A DNA stretch of 64,000 nucleotides from Tetracladium setigerum (lineage: Eukaryota > Ascomycota > Leotiomycetes > Helotiales). This document shows, in pieces, positions 1 to 14,972 of this stretch (positions within the stretch are counted from its first letter, which is position 1; every line of letters starts with the position of its first letter). The stretch lies in contig PZJY01000011.1 of NCBI GenBank assembly GCA_031472005.1, positions 496,001 to 560,000 of the forward strand. Direction: 5' to 3'. The position numbers and the translations under genes are program-made. Under the pieces are notes generated by a model. That model made no database searches and was not told the origin of the DNA. It saw only the letters and a program-made list of their open reading frames with translations.

Positions 1-82
1 GCTTTGGAAAGGAAACATTGTTATATCTCTTCGCTAAAAAGTGAAGATTGGGACTGAGATTGTTGCTAACTGAGATTGATAG

Positions 83-879
83 GTGTCATGATTGTGATCG
101 TAGGAGTCAAAACCCGCTCAATTATCAGCACCCGAGTTTCAAATCCAGATGTCAGTCGGGAAGTGAGGAAACTTGTCACATGGGGTTCAGGTGTGTTGCT
201 AGATCTTCCATTTATCCACTCCATTTAACCATTCTTCCCCCTCTACATCCGACCTATCTCAAACCTACCTACCTACTTCTCCCAAAAGCCGAGCCTATTG
301 AAAATACCTCGCTAACGAACAAATCAAAAACAAACAGTCAGCTTTGGAAGCGGATTCTTCCTGTGGAATATGGACAACATCTTCTGCGGCTCCCTCACGC
401 ATTTTAAGCGAAGCATTGGAATGCCATGGTCTTTCTTTTTTGAATTGCATGGATGGTGGCACATTCTTACTGGAATTGGTGCTTATACATGTTTGTTCTC
501 CTCCCTCTCCCTCTCCCTCCCCCCTCCCTCTCCCTTCCCTCTTCCTTTCCCCACCCACCTCTCCCTCTCATCCCCTTCCCGAAAGCCAATCTTAACAACA
601 AAACCAGTCATCGCACTCGTAGAATACCTCACCTCATCCGAAGCCGGCCAACCACTCGGCTCCCGCTTCGCCTGGCCCGTCGGCCGTATCATCAATGGCT
701 GTGCCGGCAAACGCGACGAAACCGAACCTCTGATCGGCGGGAGCCGTCGAAGTAGTGTGTGTAGCAGGAAATTGAATCTTTCCCGCGCGGGAAATTGCAA
801 TGGTCATGGGAATGGAAATTTTGTAAAGGCGAATGGGGGTGAGAATGGTGGTGCTGGTGTGGTGAATGGAGATCATTGA
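83..879 (+). CDS. Alkaline ceramidase, C-terminal part (gene starts before the window)
   Basis: Integral membrane hydrolase expected to cleave ceramide or phytoceramide in the ER/Golgi; only the 3' exons are present. Three exons splice in phase: 83-190, 338-490 and 608-879. The first starts after an AG preceded by a good branch-point-like GCTAAC, and the introns begin GTGTGT and GTTTGT. The spliced protein contains the family signatures WNMDNIFC and ELHGWWHILTGIGAY, followed by TFIALVEYLTSSEAG. The Asp of NMDN and the two His around HGWWH match residues that coordinate the catalytic zinc in this family (family knowledge). A polar Gly/Asn-rich tail ends at TGA 877-879. The second intron is extremely pyrimidine-rich. 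Everything upstream of 83 looks like intron. Identity is firm; the number of missing 5' exons is unknown. Confidence 0.88.
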
Positions 880-4409
<3,530 letters not shown>

Positions 4410-5915
4410 ATGCATTTTCTAGCTATCGTCCCGGCCCTTTTGGCCGTAACTCTCGCCGCTCCACAAGCAATCGACTTCCAAGCAGTTGACGAAGAGCTTC
4501 CCGAGATTTCCACTGTCAATCCTGTCACGGCCACGCCAACAATCATCACATTCGATCCAACTGCTGCCAGTATGTACAGATAATATTTTACACTTCTCTT
4601 AAAATCCAATTCAAGTCTACACCTATTAACACCAATTCCTTCCTCCCACAGTCGAATCCGCCGCCGCTAGCCCAACAGCCCTCGACAAACGCAGCCCCTC
4701 CCTCGACAACAGCGGCTGCTCCGCCTGCCAGGCCCAACCTACAACCACAAACTATCTCAACGCCAACGTCGAAAGCGACACTTCCTTCCTCGCCGATCAA
4801 AATATCGCCAATGCTGCCATAAATGCAGCCACACCAGCTGGTTACGCAAAAGTATACAGTAACTTGAAGGCTGCAAGCAATGGATATGTCTACATGGGAT
4901 ATGAGGTTCTCGACGCTCCTGATGTGTATAACCCAAGTGTGTGCGCGGATAAGTGCAATTCCATTGCTGGATGTCTTGCTTTCAACATCTGTCAGTATAC
5001 TCGTTCCCTTTCTCGAACCTCTTTCCTGTAATATATGTGGTAAAGAAATATGAAAACACTTCTAACCTCACGTGCAATATAGTCGTTGAACGCGACCCAA
5101 CCATCGACGCATGCAGCTCAACTTGTCAAAACCCTCCAGCTTTCGCAAACGTAAAGTGCTCATACTGGGGTGGTGCTCTCACCACCGGCAGCGCAGTCAA
5201 TGATGGCCAATGGAGAAACCAATTCCACGTTGTGATTGCTGGCTCCAATGGATATGTTTCCACCAAGATCCCAAGTGTTCCTGGCTACAGCCCAGTTGAT
5301 GTTTTGGGAGCTGCGGCTATCAATGCTCCTTTGGACTGCAACAAGGTATGTTCCAACATACTACCAATCTTTCTTTCTTTTCTTTTTTAGGAACAGTCAC
5401 TGACCATTATTTCAAAGGTTGACACCTACATGGGTTACAAGCTCTTCACCAACACTCCCTTCGACAGTACATCTCCTCTTTCTTTCTTTCTCTCTCTCAT
5501 CTCTCTCTCTTCTCTACAAAAACCAAAAACTAACCTCCCCCTCCAGCCCGTCTCTGCGCAGCAGCCTGCGACGCTCAAACCGCATACAACGTCGCCCACC
5601 CACCCTCAAACGGCAAAGCTCCCCGCCGCTGCAACTACTGGAACACCTATCTCCTCGACAAAAATGGCATTTCCCAGGGTCAATACTGCTCCTTGTATAC
5701 CGAAGCCTGGTCTCCCTCCTACGCCACGAATGTTGGACAATATCGTGGAAACGATCAGTAAGTTTCCCCTCCCCGCTTTTTAACCCGAGGAATGCTTTTT
5801 TTTCCCTTTTCGAGATTTTTTTTGCTAATGTTTGGAAACTCTTTATAGCTACACTATTTCAAGCAGTTATGCTGCATACAATCTGACGAGTCCTGGAACT
5901 CCAGTTTGCAATTAA
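4410..5915 (+). CDS. Small secreted cysteine-containing protein
   Basis: Six exons join in phase: 4410-4569, 4652-4990, 5083-5345, 5418-5466, 5547-5757 and 5849-5915. The start at 4410 is chosen because it begins a clean signal peptide (MHFLAIVPALLAVTLAAPQ); an earlier in-frame GTG/ATG region would bury it. The mature part holds a dibasic site (DKR, likely Kex2-type processing) and a Cys-patterned domain with the recognisable stretch CADKCN..GCLAFNIFVERDP and later CSYWGGAL and GQWRNQFHVVIAGSNGY. It matches a widespread, functionally unassigned family of extracellular proteins in Pezizomycotina. The final exon ends TPVCN-stop. It stands alone, with no obvious operon-like partner. Function is unknown; a wall-associated or carbohydrate-binding role is only a guess. 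Confidence 0.82.
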
Positions 5916-6341
5916 ACTCCTGTCTAGATTCTGATTCAATTTCCACGTATTTGAGGAGCTAGCCTACCACGATGGCATGTGTGGGTTTGAAGAGATTTAT
6001 TATGATAATTAACCAAGCATTCATTGGGAGTGATTTTTAATGGAAGGATGATGGGGGCATTTTGCATGCTATGGCGGCATTCTACTGTAAAACCCGAAAA
6101 GCGAGAAAACAAAAGATTTAGCATGAGCGTAATGAGAAATGGAGAGAAACTATACCCATGATATCTTTTATTGTCATGCTTTCCAACAGTGATTGATGGA
6201 TTGTTGCGCCTCTTTGTTCTGTGCTACTTTTCGATATCTGTTGGACCCCCCTCCCCCTACCCAACCTCAAGTGCTCCCTCCCTCTTACAGTAAGTGAAGT
6301 GCTCTAATCTCTTCAAAATTTAATTGAAAACGTTAGTTCTT

Positions 6342-9300
6342 TCAACTCCTCAAGAACTTCAAAAACGTCCTCATCGATTGCTCCTCAGTCATATCATCGC
6401 CCTCCTTCCAGCCCGATGGTTTCTCCTCCGTCATGACGGATAAATCTACCACCCCATCCTCATTATCTCTCTTCCCATCCAAATCTAAATTATTCCCCAC
6501 AACCGCCCTCCCCTCCTCCCTGTCTTGCTTCCTCATCTCCTCCTCGTCCTCCTCCTTCTTCCGCCTCAATCTCAACTCCTCCCACTTCTCTACCCCCTTC
6601 TCATCATATTCCGTCGCATTTGCTAGAAGTTTTGTTATAATTCTCTCGTAAGCATCTAATTTCCTTTCATTCGACTCCTTGCCTTCTTTACCCTGTTTCG
6701 GTTTTCTATCCTTTGAAGAGAGGAGAGATCGAAAAGCCGTCATAGCTAACCAAAGCGGCGTTACATCACCAACATCACCACCATCACCGCTTTCCACAAG
6801 TAAATTATTGTTATCAACGACAATCTCAACCACAGAACCCAAAGCACCCCAAACAAACTCTCTCGGAATCCCCACACTCGTCACAGCACCCGCGTCCAAG
6901 AGCGCATCGACCATTTCGAAATTCCCGTAGATGGATGCAATGCATAAGGGAGTTCCCATGATGGGATTAACGCTATTGAGTTGTTCTGCTGAAGGAAAGG
7001 TGGAGATGAGAAGGGAGATGATGATGCTTGTTAATTGTAGGTTTGCGGTTATGAAGGTTGATGGCCAGTAGGCGAGTTGGTGGAGGATTGTTAATTTGAG
7101 GGAGGGGAGGGCGACGGTGGTGAGGGGTGGTGTGAGGATGGGGGAGGAGAGGGATAGGGATGAAATTTGAGTTTGGAGGAAGGAAAATGGATCGGTTGAT
7201 GTTGAGAGCGTGGATTTGATATTGAGGGGAGAAGGTGTGTGATGAGGGGTGGGAGATGGGTTTGTTGTAGTACGAGAATTAAGCGAAGTCAGATACCGGA
7301 TTGAAAGTAACGATCGCTCTGAACATTCCGCTACGAGATGGCCGAGTAATGATTGTAAATGTCCCTCGTTGGGCTCTTTTTGATAGAGAAAATTCACATC
7401 AGCGCCTTCTTTTAGGAGGAGATCGGCAAGATCGAAGTACTGGTTTTCAACCGCCAGAGCAAATGCGGAAGGGGAACCATCTTTGATGATAGGTTCGATG
7501 GGAAGTTTTGCCGTAGTAATGAGGTATTCGGCGATCCAAAGACCGGGTGGGGATGTTTGTGGTCTACTGGCTAAGAGTTGCAGGAATGAGTATTTTCTTC
7601 CATTGGCGACGGTGAACCCTTTTGTGACATCGGCTCCGAAATGAAGGAGAAGTCGGAAGATTTCCTGGTTATTTGTGGATACTGCTGCTTCGAGAGGGCG
7701 AAACTCAAGAGAGCCATTGGCGTCGTGATTTGATTCCAGAAGAGCTTCGACGATATCGCGATTTCCGAGGCGGATTTCGATACAGAGCTGTTTTCCGGGT
7801 GTGGCGTTTGAGGATTCGGTATTTTGCCATGTTCGGTTGTGACGGTCATGTAGAATGCGGAGGGTTTGAAATATGGCAGATTTGTATTGAGAACCTAGTC
7901 GCACCAGTCGGCTTTGAAGAGTCGTAGGGTCGGTTTTGGTGATGGTTCCTTCGTGCGCAGCCTGGAGGATCCAGCATTCATCAAAGATTCGTTTGTCGCT
8001 TCCAGGTGTCTGGTCTAGGTATCTCAAAAGTTGCTCTAGGATCTCGGGATACATTAACACGGCTGCTAGTTCAAGCGCGGATTTGGTAATTTGTTTCTTA
8101 TAAGCAGGCTGTGACCTCGGATTGGCACCAAGCCTGAGAAGCACTTGAACGGCTGGTGCGCTTCTCATTATCACGGCGCGACCAAGAGGTGTTGCTGGGA
8201 TTTTGAGTAATTCCTCCCAGTCGGCGTTGATTCCACGAGTGTTTATACCGCACGGTTCCTCCAAATCAGCACCAGCTTCGACCAGCTTTTTCGCCAGAGG
8301 TTCCATGTTATCTTGATCCAAATCAAACGCGCAAAGCCAGTGTAGGGGTGCTTCTTCACCCAATTCAAGTCTTCCTGGTGTAGCTCCAGCCTTCAGCAAA
8401 AATAAGGCACATTCATACTGTACGCTACGAACTGCACACGTAAGAGGAGTTTCGTGCAACAATTCGTTTCCAACGTTGATGTCGCACTTATAAGTCTTGA
8501 TGAGATGTTTGAGGGTATCCAACTTGCCGTAAACTGCAGAATAATGAAGAAGCCCGTGGCCGACGTGGTTGACGAATAGCTTGTTGAATGGACTTTCCTT
8601 TAGAGCTTTCACTGGGTCATCACTTGGAGTCGATCGTAAACAGCCTATAAACTTGTCACCAAGCTCCTCTTGTATCTGCGCGTCGAGAATATGCGTATTG
8701 TTGATGTCCCAATCCTTTCTGAGCTTTCGCTCGGCATAATGAGGCATTCCAGTTCCCCCGGTCAATTTTAGAAAGATCGTTTTCGCAAAATCAACATCTT
8801 TTCCTAGTTGTGTTCTCTCGTCCGTAACAGTAAGGCGCTGAGAGATAATCTTAGAGTCGGACAGACATAGCCTGTGTCCCCGAATTATACCCAGTTTGAT
8901 ATTTTGAAATAAGGCATCCGTCGTCGTGGGTTGCGGACAATCAAGTGCGTTGCACACACGCCACAGCCAAGCCTGTGCAAAGTAGTCAACACCGCCATCG
9001 TCGTCCCATTTCGATGCTTGATGAAGCCAGTAGCAAGCCTCTTGAGCATTGAATTTGACGCCAAAACCTGCTAGATATGACTGGAAAATATAGTAAGCCG
9101 CTTGAAATGGCGGGAGCTCTACTGCAGCATTCCCATAATGTACTGCTCGGGCAGCAGTCTTCAACTCTTCCACAATCTGCTCCTGCTGACCCCACGAAAG
9201 CCGTGCTTTTAGCTTCAATGGCTCGAATAAGAACTCTCCTGTTTCTGGATGCGTAAGCTCTGTTCTGAACCCTGGAATATTTTGCTGTGCATCGTAAAAA

Positions 9301-10654
9301 TCACCAAGTCGTCCAAGTTGAAACCCAACCGAATCAACATCCATGGTCCATCTCCGAATACCGTCCCCCGCTGTTGACTGGCGATATCTTTCACTTTTGC
9401 TTGTAGCTTGGCTGATGTAATCCTCAATCCTATCAAGTGCCAGACCTTGAAGCGCTGCTTGCGCGTGGGCAAGACTTCGTTCGCCTGGGTGTGCTCTGAT
9501 TGTTTTGAATAGCGCAAAGATTATCATGCCATTGACACCGTCTTGTAATCCATGCTCAGCGGCATAGTTAGCAACACTAAATATTGCCTTTTCGATCATC
9601 TTATCCTCCTGTTTGAGTGCTTTGATGAGAACCCTAGCTTGTCCGGCGTCGTAGCCTTCCAGGCCGAGTTGGCTTTTCAGGTCTTTGCCATCTAGAAGAA
9701 CTCTCCATACAAGCATTCCGAACGAGTAAACATCAGTCTTCTTCAATCCTTCTGCAGAAAGGAGACTCGATGCCTCGGGAGCTTCATAGGGGAATGTGCC
9801 AAGGATAAGTGATTGCGAAGCATTGAGCGAAGTATCCATCGCTGCCCCTCCAAAGTCTGCTAGCTTTGCAAGATACGGTTGATCTTTCGGCTCCTTGTAT
9901 GGATTATCAAAGACCAAGACATTTTCATGTTTCAAATCTCCATGAACAATCCCACACGCGTGGAGAATCGAAAGTCCACGAGCAACATCATAGCAAAGTT
10001 TCTGCTTCACTTGAACGCGAAGCTGTGATGTTGATTCTTGCAGCGCAGCTAGGGAACCGTACTGAGCATATTCCATGACCAGCGTTGGATAGACAGACGT
10101 TGATCCATTTCCGGAAGTCCAGGAAAAGCCCAGGAGTCGAACGATGTTTGGATGGTATCGCAGAAATGAATGCAAAAGTGCCCTAACCTCGAGCAAGACA
10201 CTACCCCAGTCATTGACGAGCACGCTTGACCTCAGCGTTAATCTTGTACTATCAACAGGGAGTGATGAACCAACCTTGAATTGGCTCTTGGTTTTACAGT
10301 CTTAATCGCAACATACTCCCCCCACTTTTGCGCCTGAAATAATTTCCAGTTCTGCTTGTACTTGGACTCAGCACGATAGACCGAGAACTGACTTCCCTCG
10401 CCAAGTTTCGTTTTCAGGGCATCGGCCTCGATCTTTTCATCCAGAAAGATGCTCGTAGCGTTGTCTTTGAGCGATTTCTCGAGATAGGCGACATGGCAAA
10501 TGAAGGAGCTCAGGTTTCCACGTTTTTTCTCGTGCGAGGTAGATTCTCTTGATTCACTGGGTGTGAGTATTGGATTTGAGCTGGAAAAGGAAGACGAGGT
10601 ATTTCTTGCGCTTGATGAGAGGAAGTTGGAGGACTCAAACTGATATTCTGTCAT
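6342..10654 (-). CDS. Protein kinase with C-terminal ankyrin repeats
   Basis: Two exons on the minus strand, 10654-10275 and 10230-6342, are separated by a 44-nt GT..AG intron and give about 1422 residues. The kinase domain runs from about residue 82 to about 370: glycine loop LGEGSQFSVYRAE (84-96), ATP lysine in VAIK (118), catalytic loop HGDLKHEN (223-230, Asp225 and Asn230 kept), DFGG (252-255) and APE (277-279). It therefore looks catalytically competent, with the HGDLK variant of HRDLK common in fungal kinases. A helical linker follows, then many ankyrin-type repeats (for example GHGLLHYSAVYGKLDTLKHL, ETPLTCAVRSVQYECALFLL) to about residue 1300 and an acidic, charged tail. It is divergently transcribed from the HeLo-pseudokinase gene 372 bp away, which suggests a joint signalling role. 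Biological substrate is unknown. Confidence 0.85.
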
Positions 10655-11026
10655 GATGGATGGTATTCTTGTTATCCAAGCGGGTAAATGCGCTTAGAGG
10701 ATGGTCATTAATGCAAAAGTTCAGATGGACCCACGACAGTGAAATTATCAGAGTACGTAGCCTGATATGTGACTCCAATTCTGCGTTGTCGTGGACATGT
10801 CGGCTGTGCTGTGCTGCGTGACTTCCAAGCCGAAATCCCGGGAGATGGTGGCATTTGAATTCATTGGTTGGCTGTGCAGGAAGTTGCAGCTAGCCTGCAG
10901 GTCATATTGGGCCTACCTAGGTACGTTCCCCTCATCAGAAAACAAAACATATCACTTTCTTCAAACAATACCATAGAAGGTCAACAAAGCAAGTCTCGGC
11001 AAAACAAGTGTAAAGGACAACTTAAA
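10655..11026. promoter_or_regulatory. Bidirectional promoter between kinase-ankyrin and HeLo-pseudokinase genes
   Basis: 372 bp separate the two divergent start codons (10654 minus, 11027 plus). No conserved operator is evident by eye. The short spacing makes shared regulation plausible, but this is inference only. Confidence 0.5.
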
Positions 11027-12868
11027 ATGGCATTAGATCCGGGAAGCATCATAGCCTTAACTATTCTCGCTTACAAAGGCACCGTCAGAACTTGGACCGT
11101 CTTTCGAACAGCTGCTCACTTCTCGGAAAATGCAGATGAACTAGCTCTTAGACTGAGTCTTGAACGCTTCCGTTTTGAAACTTGGGGCCGCAACGCTGGT
11201 TTAGAGAAAGACACCTTCCATGAAAGTCTCTTTCCGGTGTTCGAACTGGTTGTGCAAGTCCTGGAACGCATCCGGACTCTTTTTGACAATGGGGATGAGT
11301 TACGAGATCGATATGGATTAGAAGAAGCAGAGAAATCAGGCGAGACACCAAATGCGACGGACAAACTCATTTCCAGAATGCAGCACTCGCTTCGATCGAC
11401 TGTCATGCGGCTGGACGTGTCGAACCGGATAGAGTCGGAAACCGTATTGGAAAAGCGGCATATCTCGAAGTTTCGACAGATGAGCTGGGGCGTGAAGGAT
11501 AAACAGAAATTTGAGAAGCTGGTTGAAGGGGTGGAGATGTATATTGACAAGTTGAACCAGCTCCTGACAGAGTCGCAGAGGCGGGCGGCTGCAGAAGATC
11601 AGGCCAGAGTTAATATCGCGATTGTTGGCAGCATTATGAATCAAGATGCTCTGGTAGCCATACAGAAAGCCATTGAAGATGGTGCGCGAAATCAAGCGAT
11701 TGGTGCCTTGGTCGAGAGGAAAGCGCTGTCAGGTCCTGCGTGGTATGCTGGAGACGAAGTCGCAGGTCATACAGCCAAACTGAAAACATTTGAATCTCTT
11801 CGAATGGTGGATTTCGAGATTGAAGGTGATTTGGAGTTTTCTAAGCGCTGCTTTGCTCGCCGGACTGGTCGACCAGAAGAAGTGTTTCTCTTTGAGAAGA
11901 AGGATTATCCTCACCAAACTTCAAATTCTAGAGAGGAAACAGTTGAGAAGCGTATTGAGAGACTTGTCCTGCTTCTGAGTAGGCCACGAGAGGACTTGAG
12001 CACATTGAAAGCCATTGGGTATGTAGCAGATCGTCCTCGATCATGCTGGTGGATCGTTTTTAAGTTTCCTACCACGAAGCAAGCGACGGTTTCTCTTTTG
12101 CCATCTCAACAACCGGTGTCGCTTCTGACTCTCCTCAACTCAAAGCTTTCAAGAGCCAAGCCTGCATTTGAAAAGAGGATGAAATTAGCTTACCAACTCG
12201 CAAATACGGTCTCGGGCTTGTACAACGGCAGCTGGATGCACAAAAGTCTTCGAAGCGATAACATTTTGTTTCCATTTGTCTATGATACTAAAGATACGAC
12301 ATCTGGAGATGCTCTCGGGGAAATTTCGTCGCCACTATTAGCCGGTTTCGAGTATTCTCGCCAGGACAACGAAAGCCGCAGTCTCGATGCGCTCAAATCG
12401 GGCGATATCTCCTGCGTGATCTACCGACATCCATTTTATCAAGGCGAAGCAGCAAGCGGCTATACAATCGAATACGACATTTACTCCCTCGGTCTCATCC
12501 TGGTGGAGATAGCACTCTGGACATCACTGACGACGTTTTTGGACGCCAAAGTCAGCAACTCTACATCGGATAGCAAGAGCATCCTCTTGTCAAAAACAGG
12601 GAAATTTTTGAGGTCGCATGCCGAGGAGCTGCAGAAACGCGTACTGTACCGCGTGGATAATGAGTTGGCGTTTCGGATGGGCACGGCGTATCGGGATTTG
12701 GTGAGGTGGTGTTTGACGGTGGCGGATGAGGCGAATGCGAGGTTGGTTCGAGAGCATGTTAGAGGAGAGGAGGTGGCGAGGCAGGAAGAGTGGCAGCCGG
12801 CGCTGGAGTTTTATAATAGGGTTGTTGTCCCTTTGAGTAAATATTCTAGGCTGGGTGTTGATGAGTGA
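11027..12868 (+). CDS. HeLo-domain protein with C-terminal pseudokinase domain
   Basis: Single exon, 613 residues. The ATG at 11027 (context TTAAAATGG) is chosen because the preceding in-frame codons do not resemble the family. Residues about 5-230 match the HeLo (prion-inhibition and propagation) helical domain: hydrophobic first helix MALDPGSIIALTILAYKG, then ELALRLSLERFRFETWGR..GL. Residues about 255-580 have kinase-fold features without catalytic residues: MHKSLRSDNILF (404-415) replaces HRDxxxxN and lacks the HRD Asp, LLAGFEYSR stands where DFG is expected, and YDIYSLGLILVEIALW (483-498) is the typical alpha-F helix. In known HeLo/HELL and MLKL proteins the N-terminal bundle permeabilises membranes on activation (family knowledge). 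By analogy this is a candidate cell-death executioner. Its divergent partner is an apparently active kinase with ankyrin repeats. Confidence 0.82.
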   Translation: MALDPGSIIALTILAYKGTVRTWTVFRTAAHFSENADELALRLSLERFRFETWGRNAGLEKDTFHESLFPVFELVVQVLERIRTLFDNGDELRDRYGLEEAEKSGETPNATDKLISRMQHSLRSTVMRLDVSNRIESETVLEKRHISKFRQMSWGVKDKQKFEKLVEGVEMYIDKLNQLLTESQRRAAAEDQARVNIAIVGSIMNQDALVAIQKAIEDGARNQAIGALVERKALSGPAWYAGDEVAGHTAKLKTFESLRMVDFEIEGDLEFSKRCFARRTGRPEEVFLFEKKDYPHQTSNSREETVEKRIERLVLLLSRPREDLSTLKAIGYVADRPRSCWWIVFKFPTTKQATVSLLPSQQPVSLLTLLNSKLSRAKPAFEKRMKLAYQLANTVSGLYNGSWMHKSLRSDNILFPFVYDTKDTTSGDALGEISSPLLAGFEYSRQDNESRSLDALKSGDISCVIYRHPFYQGEAASGYTIEYDIYSLGLILVEIALWTSLTTFLDAKVSNSTSDSKSILLSKTGKFLRSHAEELQKRVLYRVDNELAFRMGTAYRDLVRWCLTVADEANARLVREHVRGEEVARQEEWQPALEFYNRVVVPLSKYSRLGVDE

Positions 12869-13251
12869 GCTCGTTGGGGTGGCCGTGGAAGACAGGAGCC
12901 CGGGTATTCAAAGCATGAACCTTGTCGGCAAGTGGATTCGTCCTTCTCCTGTTAATTGTTATTATAATTCCGCATTTTAACTATGATTTGATATCGGGAT
13001 TATTGTCGTGAGATTTGTTTGAGCTGCTCAAGTCTTGATTTGGAAGGTCGGAGGTAATTTGAAGCGAAAGTGATACAGTTCATGTTTTTATTGAGATACA
13101 CGCTAATCTACACTTCGATAGGCCCCATAAACAATCCAGCCATTATTAATAAAGCAAATACATAAAAAAATCTGGTCCGCTATCTCCTTCTACACCTGCC
13201 TAATGGCTTGATGTCAACATGAGTTCTCCGCTGACCGAAAACTACATCGCT

Positions 13252-14972
13252 TCACATGTCTCGAGAAGCTCCACGAGCCAGGTACTCTTCATAATCAATC
13301 GCATCAGCATCCAAACCTCTCGTCTCCGGAACGCAAAAGTACGTAACCACAGCACCCAAAAGCTCAAAAGCGAAAAAGATCCACAACACACCACTCAGCC
13401 CAATAGAACCAGGGTACTTGGCGTGATTGGTCTGAGACCACCAATTAAAGCCAATGCCCGACAGAATCGCACCAAGCTTTCCAACAGCCGCACAGAAGCC
13501 GTGAGCCTGACCACGAACACGCGAGGGAAAGACTTCGCCTGGAACGATGAAAGTAGTAGCGTTGGGACCGAAGTTGAAAAAGAGCTGCGCGATGACGATA
13601 CAAGCGAATCGTGCGCCGGAAGAGAGATGTGAGCCGCCGCCGGCGAGGATGCCGAACATCAAGGCTGTGACGAGGAAACCCTGGATTTGAATCCATTTTC
13701 GGCCGAGGAGCTCGATGAATGCGATTGTGATGAAATAGCCGGGGACGTAGCCAGCGACGGCGATGATGAGGTTTCCTTCTGCGTTCTTGAGGAGGTAATC
13801 GTATGGGGTTTTGCCCGTTGCGTAGCCGATGTCTGCTAGGATGACGGATTGGTTGAGGTTGATGCCGTAGAAGGCGACGTCGACGAGGAACCATGAGAAG
13901 GCGCAGCCGAAGAGGGTTAAGGCGTGACGCGGTTTGCTGAAGTATTCGATGAAGACGGCCATTTGAGATCTCTTTGGTGGTTGGACAACCGGTGTGTCAC
14001 TTGGGGAGCTAGGGACTTCTGGGAGTGCTTCACCGTCTTGTACTTTCTTTTCTTTCTGGAGATCAACTGAAGCGCTGGAACTGAAGGAGGCGCCTCCGGA
14101 AGATAGTTCGGCACTTTCTAGGAATTTGCGAGATTCTGGCATCGTCAGGCGGAAGTAGATCATGGCGAAACATGGGACGAGTGCCAATCCGATTTGTAAA
14201 CGCCAGATTGCGTCGATATGGCCGAAGCGGCCGTTCTGGAGGGGTTCTTTGAAGATGGCGAGGAGGATACAGGTGACGATAGATGCAGTTAAGGTTCCCT
14301 GGAAGGAGAAAGTCAGTAAGCTAATTCATGGTGTATTGAAGGGAATAATTAGGAGAGAGAAATGCTTACCCATCCTTGATTGCTGAAAATCCAACCAAGC
14401 ATACGACCACGATTGGCAAGAGTTGAACGCTCCGCAACAATGGCAGCCGATAATGGATAATCACCACCGATACCAATACCAAGCAATAGACGGAATCCAA
14501 AGAGCCACCACATCTTCTCAACACCAGTCGTAAGACCAGCAGAGCCATTAACAGGGAGAGAAATGACCATGATGAGACCAACGATCGCAACCATCAACTC
14601 CTTTCCATAAACAAACTTGCGACCAAAAGCATCGCCCAAGAATCCAAAAGAGACCTGACCAATCACATTGCCGATATTGGCTGCCGCGTTGACCGCACCA
14701 CGAACGAGGAAGGGAATAGCTGGGGCAGGGACGGTTTTGGTGGTTGCCAGAGGGCCTTTAGTGAAGAATTCATAGGCCCAGAGGGGAGAGGCGAGATTGA
14801 CGATGAAGAGATCGTAGGCGTCGAGCATGAATCCCACGCCGCAGATTAGGTAGAGCTTGAAATCTGCCCAGGAAAAGGCTTTGTCGGGATGGGTGGCCTT
14901 GTAGTGCTCGAGAGAGACGGCGTTGCCGTGCTCATCTCGACGCGTGTAGGCGTGCTCCTCCCAGACAGGCAT
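13252..14972 (-). CDS. Inorganic phosphate transporter, PHO84-like MFS
   Basis: Two exons on minus, 14972-14370 and 14298-13252 (intron GTAAGC..TTCCAG, phase 0), give about 549 residues. It is a 12-TM major facilitator of the phosphate:H+ symporter family. Visible signatures are VGFMLDAYDLFIVNL in TM1 and GIGIGGDYPLSAAIVAER in TM4, then NQGW-GTLTASIV across the splice junction. A central cytoplasmic loop (Ser/Pro/Val-rich, around 13960-14110) separates two six-TM halves, and the C-terminus is short and acidic. Expected role is proton-coupled phosphate uptake at the plasma membrane. A glycerophosphodiester transporter of the same family is the main alternative. The gene appears intact. Confidence 0.9.

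Noticed and set aside
491..607. Pyrimidine-rich stretch in the ceramidase gene, first taken as a promoter element
   Set aside because: Its GT..AG ends and exact phase show it is an intron.
13219..13894. Long open frames overlapping the phosphate transporter (plus 13219-13632, minus 13445-13894)
   Set aside because: Shadow frames of the transporter exon, no domain of their own.
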